A DNA stretch of 64,000 nucleotides, from NCBI GenBank assembly GCA_021798935.1, contig JAJZBL010000005.1, forward strand, positions 1 to 64,000. Direction: 5' to 3'. A program made the position numbers and the translations under genes. This document shows positions 18,339-28,031 of this stretch, in pieces. Position 1 is the stretch's first letter, and every line of letters begins with the position of its first letter. The DNA is from Microcaldota archaeon. Lineage in GTDB: Archaea > Micrarchaeota > Micrarchaeia > Micrarchaeales > Micrarchaeaceae. Under the pieces are notes generated by a model. The model had not been told where the DNA came from. It saw only the letters and a program-made list of their open reading frames with translations, and made no database searches.

Positions 18339-19220
18339 ATGATGGTATATTCGGATAAAACCAAATCGGAATTTAATGACATTATAAAGGCTTCAGACTC
18401 TATACTGTTAAATTTGAACAACAAGAACCAATCGGATCTTGTAACTGAATTTATTAATAAATCCAAAAAATTTATCTATAAAAATTTCCCATTCCTTTCT
18501 CTGGACAACTCCTATAATGTAGAGGTGCATATGGAAAAGGAGAACACGGTATTTGGAGGATCATTTACGAATGAAAAAAACTACTTAAGAGGATCAAATA
18601 GTAGCAGCAGTGTGATCAATTGCACACTTGGAACACCAGGAAAAGAACAAGGCAATATAACACTTTATCTAGGAGATGAAAAAAAAGATATAAAAGACCT
18701 GAACAATAAAGAACAGAGAACTAGATTTGGATTCAACCTGTTTTTTACCATATTGCATGAAATAGTCCATGCTAAGATAGATGAATTGAATAAAGGCCAA
18801 AAATCACCTTATGGGCTCGGATATGATGAAAGCTATATGATCAATGAGGCTTTTGTATATTTCACATCTTATCTTATTGCAAAGAAGATAACGTCAGATC
18901 CTGATTTATTAAAAACTTCAGGCCCTGCTAATAAGCTTCCAGATCTTTCAAAAATAATCAAATATGAAGATTTCAAAAAGGAACTTGCCTTTTCGTATAG
19001 GAAAGTTTCGGTTCTTAGCACACAGGATAGTGTTGATAATCTTATTTTTGGAGAGGAACTTGATGATATTATTAAGACGGAGAAGCTCGTTTCAAATATA
19101 TACGAGAAATTCAACGGGGGTATCGGTGATTTTCTCAATGTCATAAATGGCATCAGGTCATTGGAGCAACTTTTTGACTTATCGGATAAGTATCTTAAAA
19201 ATCAAAAACCTGCAATTTAG
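18339..19220 (+). CDS. Putative zinc metalloprotease-like protein (HExxH)
   Basis: A 293-residue protein starting with a double ATG. A helix contains H140-E141-I-V-H144 (FFTILHEIVHAKIDELN), the zincin signature, and a further helix 26 residues on contains E170 in an NEAFVYFTSYLIAKK stretch, placed like the third zinc ligand of gluzincins. A preceding beta region (GNITLYLGD) would form the edge strand. No signal peptide or membrane helix is visible, so it is cytosolic. The family is not recognised. The next gene looks like a related protein with a broken motif. Protease activity is inferred from the motif only. Confidence 0.6.
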   Translation: MMVYSDKTKSEFNDIIKASDSILLNLNNKNQSDLVTEFINKSKKFIYKNFPFLSLDNSYNVEVHMEKENTVFGGSFTNEKNYLRGSNSSSSVINCTLGTPGKEQGNITLYLGDEKKDIKDLNNKEQRTRFGFNLFFTILHEIVHAKIDELNKGQKSPYGLGYDESYMINEAFVYFTSYLIAKKITSDPDLLKTSGPANKLPDLSKIIKYEDFKKELAFSYRKVSVLSTQDSVDNLIFGEELDDIIKTEKLVSNIYEKFNGGIGDFLNVINGIRSLEQLFDLSDKYLKNQKPAI

Positions 19221-19281
19221 AATAGTATTTTAAGCTTTTATTTGCATTTATGCTTGTTGTGCTTCAATAAGGTTATGCTAA

Positions 19282-19893
19282 ATGATAAATGAATCTTTAC
19301 TCGACAAAGAAATTGCAAAAATAGATCAGTTTTTCCATTCTTTGGCAGATGCAAAGTTCCCTCTGCCAAAAGCTAGGATCTCAAAGGAACTTGATGATGC
19401 TGAAGAATCTTCGAATAATGGATCTTTAGGCATTGTTACAATAAATCCTACTTATTTGAAAGGAAGGGATAGGATAAGCTATAGAGCTCTCTTGGCACAT
19501 GGCTATTTCCACCAGGTCCAATACTTTTTAGTAGATTTTTATAGAGGTTATTTAAAAGAGATGAAAAGAGGGTTAGGGACAAGCTTAAGTCCTAAGAAAT
19601 TATCAGATTTAATTAATAATTTAGTTGAAAGCTCTGCGATGTTCTTTGCAGTGGCATACATCACAAAGGATCTTAGAGGCAGCGCCAGAAGATATAAGAT
19701 AATAAAATACCTCAAGTCAAAGCCCTATATGCCTTTAAAAGGCAAATTTTACAATGGCAATGACATACTGCTTATAGCTTATTCAAGCAGCAATTATAGC
19801 ATAAATAGGACTATAGAGGAAGTATTGAGTTCAAAAGGTGCAATCAACATAATGAAAAAATACCTAAGTTCTATGCCATCTTCACCTAAATAA
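19282..19893 (+). CDS. HExxH-like paralogue with degenerate motif
   Basis: A 203-residue protein 61 bp downstream of the HExxH gene and co-oriented. Its helix RALLAHGYFHQVQYFLVDFY keeps both histidines (H73, H77) but has Gly at the catalytic Glu position (H-G-Y-F-H). A downstream helix carries E116 in NLVESSAMFFAVAYITKDL, resembling the NEAFVYF helix of its neighbour, and a strand (GSLGIVTINP) precedes the motif. Together these suggest a shared fold: metal could still bind but hydrolysis should be lost. It is probably a pseudoenzyme or binding partner. Relationship by pattern only; sequence identity is low. Confidence 0.5.
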   Translation: MINESLLDKEIAKIDQFFHSLADAKFPLPKARISKELDDAEESSNNGSLGIVTINPTYLKGRDRISYRALLAHGYFHQVQYFLVDFYRGYLKEMKRGLGTSLSPKKLSDLINNLVESSAMFFAVAYITKDLRGSARRYKIIKYLKSKPYMPLKGKFYNGNDILLIAYSSSNYSINRTIEEVLSSKGAINIMKKYLSSMPSSPK

Positions 19894-19898
19894 TCTTT

Positions 19899-21383
19899 TT
19901 AAGCACGTCCAGGATTTGCAGATTTATCTTCCTTTGAATGAGCTTCACCACCTTCTCCAGGATGCTTATATTCTCCCATCCTATTCTCTTTTCCTATCGC
20001 AAACGAGAATATTCCTGCAATTATAAGCATTGCTATCAAAGCTATAAAAGCAACGTGCATTCCAGCTACAAATCCCTTTCCTATTCCTCCTATTACCTTG
20101 GATGTCCCTGCAAATATCTCAAATGCAAGATATCTTGGCACCGCGGAAGCTGCTGCAACAAATGCTATTATGAAGCTTCCTATCAAGCCAAGGCTGCTGA
20201 AAAGCCTAAGAGTGCCTGAAGCAGATCCTCTTAGTTCTCCAGATACATTTGCCATAACCGCGCTGTTATTTGCAGGCCAGAACATAGCCCCGCCAAATCC
20301 TGTTATTATGGTTCCTATTACAACATAATATATAGGTGTTGTAACACCAAGCACAAACAGGTAAAATAACACACCTAAAACCATGAATAAGATGCCTACC
20401 GTTGATATGAGTCTTGCGCCTAACTTGTCTGAATATTTTCCCATGTAAGGTGCAAGTACTCCACTCACGACATATCCTGGGAACAAAACCAGCGAGGCGT
20501 ATAAAGGCGAGTATCCTCTTACTCCCTGCAAGTACATTATAAGAAGGAAGGTTACACCCATAAATCCAAGCCCTTGGAACAATGATGCAAGCAGGGAGTT
20601 CTTGAATATCTTGTTCTGGAACATCTTGAAGTTTATTGTGGGCATCTTTATTTTCTTGTCTATAATTACAAATATGAAGGCTGCTATTATGCCTATTATA
20701 AGCATTATTGCATTAGGGTAAGTCAGGCCAACAGAAGCGTAGTTTATACCAGCATAAGCTATCAATGCCACAGCAATCCCCAACGCGGCCATCCCATATA
20801 TGTCAAGCTTATCATTTGTCTTATTCTTGTCCTTTACATATTTCAGGCCTAGTATGACTGCCACTATCCCTATGGGGACATTTATGAAGAATATATAGCG
20901 GTATCCGATATAAGTTGTTATAATGCCTCCGAGCAGTATTCCGAGAAGTGCTCCTATGTTCCAGCTCATTCCTGTGAATCCATATGCTCTTCCTATCCTG
21001 TGCCTCTCAAAAGTATCTGCTATTATGGCACTGCTGTTTGATGCTATCAGTGCTCCTCCTATTGCCTGCACTGCCCTCGATATTATCAATGTTATATCGG
21101 TAGGCGCTATGCCGCATAGGAAGGAAGCTATAGTAAATATTACGAATCCTAAGTTGAACATCTTGCTTCTTCCATATATATCGCCAATCCTGCCAAACTG
21201 TGTTGAGAATACCGCAACCACTATCATGTAAATAAGTATTACCCATATTATGGTGGATATTGTCGAATGCAGAGCTTGAGTCATAGCAGGGAATGCAAGA
21301 AGAACTATAGTCGAGTCTATAGATGCCATAAGTGTGCCTATTACTATTACGGCTAATATAGTATCTTCTTTTGACCAGTTCAT
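19899..21383 (-). CDS. MFS multidrug transporter, DHA2 (14 TM) type
   Basis: A 494-residue protein with about 14 transmembrane helices. The first helix carries a DHA2-type signature (MASIDSTIVLLAFPAM), and motif A is present in the 2-3 loop (FGRIGDIYGRSKMFN). The order RAVQAIGGALIASNSSAIIADTFE and GFTGMSWNIGALLGILLGG matches proton-coupled drug antiporters of the EmrB/QacA group. The C terminus is hydrophilic and Gly/Glu-rich. It is convergent with the degenerate HExxH gene, only 5 bp apart. The substrate is not predictable. Confidence 0.88.
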   Translation of the reverse strand: MNWSKEDTILAVIVIGTLMASIDSTIVLLAFPAMTQALHSTISTIIWVILIYMIVVAVFSTQFGRIGDIYGRSKMFNLGFVIFTIASFLCGIAPTDITLIISRAVQAIGGALIASNSSAIIADTFERHRIGRAYGFTGMSWNIGALLGILLGGIITTYIGYRYIFFINVPIGIVAVILGLKYVKDKNKTNDKLDIYGMAALGIAVALIAYAGINYASVGLTYPNAIMLIIGIIAAFIFVIIDKKIKMPTINFKMFQNKIFKNSLLASLFQGLGFMGVTFLLIMYLQGVRGYSPLYASLVLFPGYVVSGVLAPYMGKYSDKLGARLISTVGILFMVLGVLFYLFVLGVTTPIYYVVIGTIITGFGGAMFWPANNSAVMANVSGELRGSASGTLRLFSSLGLIGSFIIAFVAAASAVPRYLAFEIFAGTSKVIGGIGKGFVAGMHVAFIALIAMLIIAGIFSFAIGKENRMGEYKHPGEGGEAHSKEDKSANPGRA

Positions 21384-21537
21384 CTTTTTCCCCTCAAGAA
21401 AATGCGTTAATAAAAAGATTAAATTTAAACTATTATTTAATTAGAAAGCTATTTATTGATTATTAAAAATAAGCGCACATATTTTACATATTTTGCTAGC
21501 GATAAGGATTTAAGTGTTTTAAATTACCTACGGTGCA

Positions 21538-22038
21538 CTACAATACTTTTATATCTGATTTTTTCAGCTTCTTATTTGCATCAAATATGAACGTTCCTTC
21601 TACCTTCATGCCCTTAAGCACCTTGGGCTGCCATATTATGTCATCAGGCCACATCTTGTCATATGGTATATTGTTTATGTCAAACCACTGCGGTTTCATC
21701 TCTTCACTTTCAGATGGAGTGCCTTCCCACTTTGTAATCCTAAATACGGTAACTTTCTGGTTCCAATTCTGGTCTGAAGGCACACCTTCAAAAAAGAAGC
21801 TTAATGTCCCTACTTTCTCCATCTCAGTCGCCGTTATGTTTATCTCCTCCCTAGTTTCCCTAATTGCGGTTTCCTCTATGGTCTCCCCTTCCTTCTGCTT
21901 TCCACCATAGCCATTCCAAAGCCCTTCTCCAAATCCTCTTTTTTTCATTGCAAGCAGTATCCTCTTTTCATCCCATATAAGGGATAGGCTGACTTGCCTA
22001 AGCTTAGAAGTATCGTAATTTTTATACATGTCTTCCAT
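21538..22038 (-). CDS. Nudix hydrolase, MTH1-like (oxidised purine nucleotide diphosphatase)
   Basis: About 166 residues from ATG 22038, chosen over an upstream TTG because a GGGGTG element precedes it. The Nudix box is complete (GGKQKEGETIEETAIRETRE, then EINI). Outside the box it resembles human MTH1 closely: MKKRGFGEGLWNGYGGK, GTPSESEEMKPQWFDINNIP, and KMWPDDIIW. The residues that read the oxidised base in MTH1 (N33, D119, D120) are kept here as N42, D132 and D133. The likely reaction is hydrolysis of 8-oxo-dGTP, 2-OH-dATP or relatives to monophosphates, cleaning the nucleotide pool. It sits between transporters, in no clear operon. Confidence 0.85.
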   Translation of the reverse strand: MEDMYKNYDTSKLRQVSLSLIWDEKRILLAMKKRGFGEGLWNGYGGKQKEGETIEETAIRETREEINITATEMEKVGTLSFFFEGVPSDQNWNQKVTVFRITKWEGTPSESEEMKPQWFDINNIPYDKMWPDDIIWQPKVLKGMKVEGTFIFDANKKLKKSDIKVL

Positions 22039-22085
22039 ACAATTACACCCCAATTAAATAATCTGATTTTTATAGAACTAAATTT

Positions 22086-23615
22086 TTATTGGTTTTCATC
22101 AGTTACATCATTTGCCATATCCAAAGCCTCACTGTAAAGAAATCCCAGTATTATCCACCCAAAGAACAGGTAAACGGTATACTTGTCAATTCCGGGCAAC
22201 GAGAATATAAGCACTATGAATGATATAAAGCTTGCAAGAAACCCTACTCCAAATTCCATAATACGCTTATGCAGCTTCTTTATCGATATCCTTACTAAGG
22301 ATATCCCTGCAGATATATGGACTACCAAGTTTGTCAATCCTGCCAATGCACCTAAAGCTATGAAGGCTGCATACAACCCTATGAATTTAGTAACAGATAC
22401 GATTACTATTATAAAAACAAGCACTATGAAGATCTCTGAAAGTATGGGCTTGTCATTTATATTTATTGAGAATATAGTTGGAAATTTCTTATCAGAGCTC
22501 ATAGCGCTGAACGTCCTTGAGTTTGCTATCATATATGCCATTCCTCCAAGAGTGCCATCATTCAACGCTATGAAACCTATAAGTATAGCGCCTATTATGC
22601 CAAACTTGACGGCCATGAGCTCTATCACATTGCCTGTAAAGCTTATTGCCCCCAATGAATAGAAGAAGAACGCGGCTATGAATCCCCCTACCAATAGCAC
22701 GGATACTGAAGCCTTCCCTATTGTTCTTGTTGAATCCTTTATGTCACTGCTCAATGGTGCTATAGATCCATATCCTGTTGGTATGCCTAATCCAAATATA
22801 ACAGCGGTGAATAGCAACGCTGGGAAGCTTATAGGATCATAGAAGTGCCAGTGTGATGTGCCAAGGAAGAATATTGACAATACGATTATTGCAGTTATCT
22901 CAATTATCGACATTACCATAGCGTATTTAGCGGATATCTTTATTCCTTTTAGTACAAATGCAGAAGCGATTACCGCGACAACCAAAGCGAGCAGTGTTTG
23001 ATTTATCCCAGTGAATGTGAACAGCACATATGCCCCCCCTACTAAAAGTGCACCTCCATAAGCCAATGAGTATAAAAAGTAGCTCCAACCTGTTTCAAAA
23101 CCCAACTTTGAAGTTAGGGAGTAAAATGCGTAGATGTAATATCCTCCCCCTCTTTTGAACTTGCTTGACATAACATATACGACCAGCCCGTTTGCAAGCA
23201 CTACAAACGTGGCTATTATCATTGCAAAGGCTCCAGCCACACCAACCATGCTTATCATTACAGTCCCGAATGTAAGCAGGGATATGAAAGGAGCCTGCCC
23301 TCCAAATGCAAGGAAGAATGTTTCCTTAAATCCAAGCTTCCTGCTTTCTTTATCATCTTCTGCTGTTTTGCTCTCATTTGCTTGGCTGTTGGCAGCGGCA
23401 TTGCTTGATGCATCAGCTGCCGCTTTGTCATCCTCTTTTTTATTCTTGTCCAGCTCTTTGCTTATCTTATTGATATTGCCATTGAATATCCCTCCGCCTT
23501 GGCTTGCTATATCCGTAGGTTGGGATTGGCTTTCGTTGACAGAAGCAGCAATTGAATTTGCATTAGGGTTGCTTGTATTGCTGGCTGAATTATCTGATGG
23601 GTTATTCTCTTCCAT
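22086..23615 (-). CDS. APC-family amino acid permease with long hydrophilic N terminus
   Basis: About 509 residues from ATG 23615 (a TTG 8 codons upstream, overlapping the parvulin stop, is less likely). Residues 1-90 are low-complexity and hydrophilic, rich in Ser, Asn, Ala and Asp. Then about 12 transmembrane helices begin with the APC signature LGFKETFFLAFGGQAPFISL and a GGGYYIYAF stretch between helices 2 and 3. It imports or exchanges amino acids or polyamines; the substrate is unknown. The disordered N-terminal arm is unusual for the family. It follows the parvulin gene at 20 bp, suggesting one transcript. Confidence 0.82.
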   Translation of the reverse strand: MEENNPSDNSASNTSNPNANSIAASVNESQSQPTDIASQGGGIFNGNINKISKELDKNKKEDDKAAADASSNAAANSQANESKTAEDDKESRKLGFKETFFLAFGGQAPFISLLTFGTVMISMVGVAGAFAMIIATFVVLANGLVVYVMSSKFKRGGGYYIYAFYSLTSKLGFETGWSYFLYSLAYGGALLVGGAYVLFTFTGINQTLLALVVAVIASAFVLKGIKISAKYAMVMSIIEITAIIVLSIFFLGTSHWHFYDPISFPALLFTAVIFGLGIPTGYGSIAPLSSDIKDSTRTIGKASVSVLLVGGFIAAFFFYSLGAISFTGNVIELMAVKFGIIGAILIGFIALNDGTLGGMAYMIANSRTFSAMSSDKKFPTIFSININDKPILSEIFIVLVFIIVIVSVTKFIGLYAAFIALGALAGLTNLVVHISAGISLVRISIKKLHKRIMEFGVGFLASFISFIVLIFSLPGIDKYTVYLFFGWIILGFLYSEALDMANDVTDENQ

Positions 23616-23635
23616 AGAAACCAAGATATTTATGA

Positions 23636-23911
23636 TCAACCAGTGCGCTTTATTATATGATAGCCAAATTGTGTTTTTACTATTCCTGAAACTTCCCCTT
23701 TTTTAAGATTGAAGGCAGCTTTCTCGAATTCCTTTACCATCATGCCCCTGCCAAAGTATCCTAGATCTCCTCCCCTTCTCCTTGAGCCATCAAGCGAGTA
23801 ATCAGAAGCTAGCTTTGAGAAATCCTCGCCTTCCTTAAGCTTTTCTAAAACTTCCTTTGCTGTTGACTCCTTGTCAACTAGTATATGTGAGCATCTTATT
23901 TTGTCAGGCAT
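23636..23911 (-). CDS. Parvulin-type peptidyl-prolyl isomerase
   Basis: A 91-residue single-domain rotamase. The fold is complete: [62 protein letters not shown] and [13 protein letters not shown], with the conserved first-strand His and C-terminal GYHII His. It catalyses cis-trans isomerisation of prolyl bonds in the cytosol; no signal peptide is present. The length equals the minimal E. coli parvulin (PpiC). It is the first gene of a probable pair with the downstream permease. A second isomerase, FKBP type, lies at 34.1 kb. Confidence 0.9.
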   Translation of the reverse strand: MPDKIRCSHILVDKESTAKEVLEKLKEGEDFSKLASDYSLDGSRRRGGDLGYFGRGMMVKEFEKAAFNLKKGEVSGIVKTQFGYHIIKRTG

Positions 23912-24147
23912 AGAATCAGTTTTATTTATATCTCAAATTTTAAAAACGTATTGATAATGGGCACTTGCAGGTGAAGCCACAACCATAGATCGCTTTTGGA
24001 AAACATTTATATAATGTGTCAATAAATCATAATATAAAATATTAAAGTGAATCTACTGCATGCTTTTAAAATATCTATTTTTAAGAAGCAGGCAGATGAA
24101 GTTAATATATATTGCAAAGGCGATTGCAAAATTTAAAGAGGATTGCA

Positions 24148-26013
24148 ATGGAAAAATCTAAAGATTTAAAGTTCAAGAGCTATGAGGGTGCATTAGGAAA
24201 CGTAAAGGTTTTCTCAAAGCATCTGCCAAGCACACGTACCTTGCTTATCATTTCAATAGTTTACAGCCTATTGATAGGCATAATATCATCTGCAATTGTA
24301 AGGCATAGTATATTTTTTAGCGATTTTGAAAGCATCCTTGCAAGTGGTGTCCTGGTTGGGATAGTCGCACTTATAATACCATTTACGATGACAATAATTG
24401 CATTTAAGGCTATGAAAAGGTACATTACATTGAAGTATATAATCTTTTCCTCAATTATCTCCTTGCTATCTTATGGAATATTCATAATGCTCTCAGTTTC
24501 TATAGCCTCTTTAACTGATATAGCTGCCTTAGGTGTGCTTGTAATACTTTTAGGTGATGCGGCAATCTATGCATGGTGGTTCTTTGTATCCAAAATACTG
24601 CTTAATGAGAGAAAGGTATCAAGCCTGACATCGCTTGTGCAGCCGACATTGAACCTTCTTTTCCTTATCCCTGTATTCAAAATATTGCTCATACCTGCAT
24701 TGCCCCTAAAAATACTTCTTGTGAAACTGTATTTTGGGATATTTGTATTCCTTCTGATAGCCTATGTTATAATTTACTTCATAGATTCTCCAATTAAAAA
24801 ATCCCTTGGATACAGTGGGTTTGATATATTCACACAGATGCTACAAGACTGGCTGTTTAATGTTAATATAATGATCCCACAGCCCATCTTAAGCAATTCA
24901 CGCAACTACAATGTAAATACAGATACCATAGTATTCAAAAGCAGTTCAGGCAAATTAAAAGGTATATTCTTCGTTCCAAATTTGCATTATGGCCCAATGG
25001 GTACTATCGGGAGCAGCAATTTCCCTTACTTACTTGAAAAGTATTCAGTTGGCACTTATAAGACAACTACTTTTATAATGCATCCAACTGTGAGCGATGA
25101 TTACAATGCAGTATCAAGCAACGAGTATGGAAAGGTCAAGTTAGCCTTATACCAAGGCATAAAATCCGCTATGAAAATAGGTTTTTCTGGAAATTCTGAA
25201 TTTTATGAAGGGGAATACAAAACTGCAAAGATTACACTTATCAAATTTGGATCATTTGGGTTAGTGACATTTACAAGAGCACCCAGGGTTACGGAGGACA
25301 TAGCACCTGAAACAGCAATCTTGTTCAGGAATGCTTTACAGGCATATGCCAAGCATCCTATCCTGCTAGATGCTCATAATTCAAGGTATGAGTCCGCCCC
25401 TAAAAAGGAATTAGAAAGTGTAAAAATAAATTCTGCGGTTGCAAATGACTACTTAAAAGCAATATCCTCCTTGCATAAGATAAGTGAAGGCAAGCTTAAA
25501 GCGGGATTCTATTCGGTAAATCCTGCAACTAAAATAAACTGTGGTGTTGATATAGCTCCTGGCAACCTAAACATATCAGTATTTTCGATTGGAAAACTCA
25601 ATTACTGCATGATATATTTTAACGCAAACAACATAAAGCCACAGTTTAGGGATTTGCTTGTCAACCACATTAAAGAGAAATACAATATGCGTGCTGAGCT
25701 GTATTCAACAGATACCCATTTTGTAAACTCTTTTAAGCTGACTGCCAGCAATGTATTAGGATCGCATACAAGATATTCCAAAGAGCTTGAAAAAATGGTA
25801 GATGAAGGAGTAGAATCGGCAATTAGGGATATGTCGGAGTGCACTATAGGGCATGCTAATATAAAGATGAAGAATTTCAAGATTTGGGGTGCAAATGGAA
25901 GGGACAGGATAGTAACAACACTCAATTCAATGATTGCAGTGGCAAAATTGGCCGTTCCTCTTGTAATAATAGGAGGGTTCTTCTTGGCTGCTTGGATAAT
26001 ATATATAATCTAG
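24148..26013 (+). CDS. DUF2070 family membrane protein
   Basis: About 621 residues from ATG 24148 (the frame is open from a TTG 12 codons earlier). The N-terminal third has about seven hydrophobic helices; the C-terminal 370 residues form a soluble domain (FVPNLHYGPMGTIGSSNFPYLLE, LLDAHNSRYESAP, YSTDTHFVN) ending in one more transmembrane helix. This architecture and these motifs match archaeal DUF2070, found in Euryarchaeota and relatives. Conserved His/Asp residues in the soluble part (LHYGPMG, DAHN, DTHF) look like metal-binding or catalytic positions, but no activity is known. The next gene starts 7 bp after the stop, so they form an operon. Confidence 0.8.
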   Translation: MEKSKDLKFKSYEGALGNVKVFSKHLPSTRTLLIISIVYSLLIGIISSAIVRHSIFFSDFESILASGVLVGIVALIIPFTMTIIAFKAMKRYITLKYIIFSSIISLLSYGIFIMLSVSIASLTDIAALGVLVILLGDAAIYAWWFFVSKILLNERKVSSLTSLVQPTLNLLFLIPVFKILLIPALPLKILLVKLYFGIFVFLLIAYVIIYFIDSPIKKSLGYSGFDIFTQMLQDWLFNVNIMIPQPILSNSRNYNVNTDTIVFKSSSGKLKGIFFVPNLHYGPMGTIGSSNFPYLLEKYSVGTYKTTTFIMHPTVSDDYNAVSSNEYGKVKLALYQGIKSAMKIGFSGNSEFYEGEYKTAKITLIKFGSFGLVTFTRAPRVTEDIAPETAILFRNALQAYAKHPILLDAHNSRYESAPKKELESVKINSAVANDYLKAISSLHKISEGKLKAGFYSVNPATKINCGVDIAPGNLNISVFSIGKLNYCMIYFNANNIKPQFRDLLVNHIKEKYNMRAELYSTDTHFVNSFKLTASNVLGSHTRYSKELEKMVDEGVESAIRDMSECTIGHANIKMKNFKIWGANGRDRIVTTLNSMIAVAKLAVPLVIIGGFFLAAWIIYII

Positions 26014-26020
26014 TGTGATA

Positions 26021-27025
26021 ATGGCTTTCTCCGCAAATTACATAGTTTACTTGCTTTATTCATTAATCTTATTCTTAGTAATTTTAATTTCATATAAGTC
26101 AAAGTTCAATCTCATAAAAAAAAGAAAAACAGCAATATTTAAAAAAATCAAGGATCAAAAGCTTGAAAAATTGGCACAGCTAGTTGTTCTTTCCTTAATA
26201 ATTGGCATATTGTCATTTTTCGGCCATTCTCTTATCTTAACAGTATCATCAATTCTTATTGCAGATTCTGCATACCTATTATTGGGACTGTATGGTGTTG
26301 ACAAAAAGCGGTTTATACTATTTACCTCTCTCTTTATCGTATTTCTGATACTATATATTAATCAAGAACAGGCATTGGATTGGGCTCTCAGATCTATAAG
26401 TATAGGCTCCTTATTTGGCTTGGAGGCTATATACTTTAATTTTAACAAAAAGTCAAATGGCACTACACATATAGAAATAGACCGGGATTTATTTGAGCTG
26501 ACATTAGGAATCATAGTAATAGCGGCAATATTAGTTTTCCCAGAACATTACATAGGTATAATAGCACTTCTTATATTATTAGGCTATATTTTCAATTCTT
26601 ACATTTATGATCTAAATAATAGTTTTACATCTGCATTTCATAAATTGGAAAGAAGATCCGACATATATGGATTTGGCGCATTGACCCTAGCATTCGGGAC
26701 CATGCTTATACTGTCATTTGCCACAGAAGCAATATATGCAGTGTTTTTCCTTATAATATTATTCTTTTCGGATTCAGCTGCTACTATATTTGGGATAAAA
26801 TTTAACAGGCTAAAATTGCCTTACAATAGAAGAAAGACATTATCAGGGACATTTGCATTCTTCGCAATAGGAAGTATATTTGGTTACCTTCTATTAGGGC
26901 CTATTGCCATATTAATTTCGTTTGTGCTAGCTGTTGTGGAGAGCCTGCCTATAAAAATGGATGATAATATAACCCTTTCAATAGCATCTATACTAATATT
27001 TTATATCATCTTAATGTTTGCTTGA
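26021..27025 (+). CDS. Dolichol/phytol kinase-like membrane protein
   Basis: About 334 residues from ATG 26021 (GTG at 26015 possible), nearly all membrane helices. The C-terminal half has the CTP-dependent lipid kinase/phosphatidate cytidylyltransferase-like signature: SDSAATIFGIKFNRLKLPYN followed by RRKTLSGTFAFF, then VVESLPIKMDDN. In Dgk1, Sec59 and VTE5-type kinases these loops bind nucleotide and metal. A polyprenol or archaeal lipid precursor kinase is likely. It follows the DUF2070 gene by 7 bp, so the two proteins probably act in the same envelope-lipid process. The N-terminal half is unrecognised. Confidence 0.75.
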   Translation: MAFSANYIVYLLYSLILFLVILISYKSKFNLIKKRKTAIFKKIKDQKLEKLAQLVVLSLIIGILSFFGHSLILTVSSILIADSAYLLLGLYGVDKKRFILFTSLFIVFLILYINQEQALDWALRSISIGSLFGLEAIYFNFNKKSNGTTHIEIDRDLFELTLGIIVIAAILVFPEHYIGIIALLILLGYIFNSYIYDLNNSFTSAFHKLERRSDIYGFGALTLAFGTMLILSFATEAIYAVFFLIILFFSDSAATIFGIKFNRLKLPYNRRKTLSGTFAFFAIGSIFGYLLLGPIAILISFVLAVVESLPIKMDDNITLSIASILIFYIILMFA

Positions 27026-27173
27026 ATTGCAATTTTATTATAAGCAAAATAGATATTTGAAGCTATTGTAAATTGCTATATATTATAGAATTTCAAATTA
27101 CTAAACTTAAAATATAATTCAGGAATAAGGCCAGTTAATATAAAAAAGAAAAATAAACAGATAAAGTAAATGA

Positions 27174-28031
27174 TTACTTTCTTAATTCTACTGGCGGCAA
27201 CCTATCTTCCATATATGTTTTTTCTACTGCATCCTTGTCATTTATGAAATTTATCGATTGCGTATTATCGATCTTTGAAAGCTTATCATAAATTTCGTTT
27301 TCTTTTTCCTTATCTAACTTCTTTATTAAAAGTGTAAGCTTTGCAGGTTTTAGTGCTTTTAGGTTCATTTTAGCATACTTTGGATTGGAATATGCCTCTT
27401 CTGTTTTTCTGATCATTTTTTGGTACTTCTCGGATTGCTTGCCCTCTTTTTGCAACTTTTCAGCTATTAGATTCAGGTTTTGGTTATGGTTATTAACATC
27501 TATTATAGCTAGATTTTGCAATGTATATACAGTAATTTTTAGTTTCCCCAATCCCTTATTTAGACCGCCGAATGTGGTAACATGGTTTTTAAAAGCCCCA
27601 TAGCGCTCTAAAATTGATGTTCCTTTTATTAAACTTTTAATATCTTTGGTTTCTTCAATGTCTTTTTTGACAACAAATTCGTTGTGTGCGCTTGCCTTCT
27701 TTATATCTTGCTTCGTTGAATCTAAATTAAGGTTTACACTTAGATATGCATCACTTTCCTTTAAATTATTAATATCTGCTCTTCTATTTACAAAGATCAA
27801 ATGCCTATCTGTAATTATAAGGTTAGCTTTAACCCACCTTTTTTTAACAGAATTAGCAGCACTTCTGCCACCCTCAATTCCTTTGCTATTTAAGAATTTT
27901 ACATTGTATTTTATATCGTTAGCTACATCAATTATTTTTTCGTTATCCTCTAGCAATTTACTATAAAACTCCCCACTTTCTCTTTCTATTTGTTTCTTAT
28001 TATTCATACTAATAGATTTCATAATCCCCAT
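27174..28031 (-). CDS. Hypothetical protein with a PH/GRAM-like segment
   Basis: A 285-residue soluble protein. Residues about 65-85 (WVKANLIITDRHLIFVNRR) have the look of the strand pair in PH- or GRAM-like bacterial domains that begin with a T-x-x-R-L-[IV] turn. A second beta stretch (LKITVYTLQNLAIIDV) lies at about 170. The C terminus is charged and helical. No catalytic residues are evident. The PH-like assignment is tentative. It is convergent with the lipid-kinase-like gene. There is no family recognition beyond this. Confidence 0.55.
   Translation of the reverse strand: MGIMKSISMNNKKQIERESGEFYSKLLEDNEKIIDVANDIKYNVKFLNSKGIEGGRSAANSVKKRWVKANLIITDRHLIFVNRRADINNLKESDAYLSVNLNLDSTKQDIKKASAHNEFVVKKDIEETKDIKSLIKGTSILERYGAFKNHVTTFGGLNKGLGKLKITVYTLQNLAIIDVNNHNQNLNLIAEKLQKEGKQSEKYQKMIRKTEEAYSNPKYAKMNLKALKPAKLTLLIKKLDKEKENEIYDKLSKIDNTQSINFINDKDAVEKTYMEDRLPPVELRK

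Noticed and set aside
23155..23706. A 183-codon plus-strand frame opposite the permease and parvulin genes.
   Set aside because: It is antisense to two well-supported genes and shows only mirrored codon patterns.
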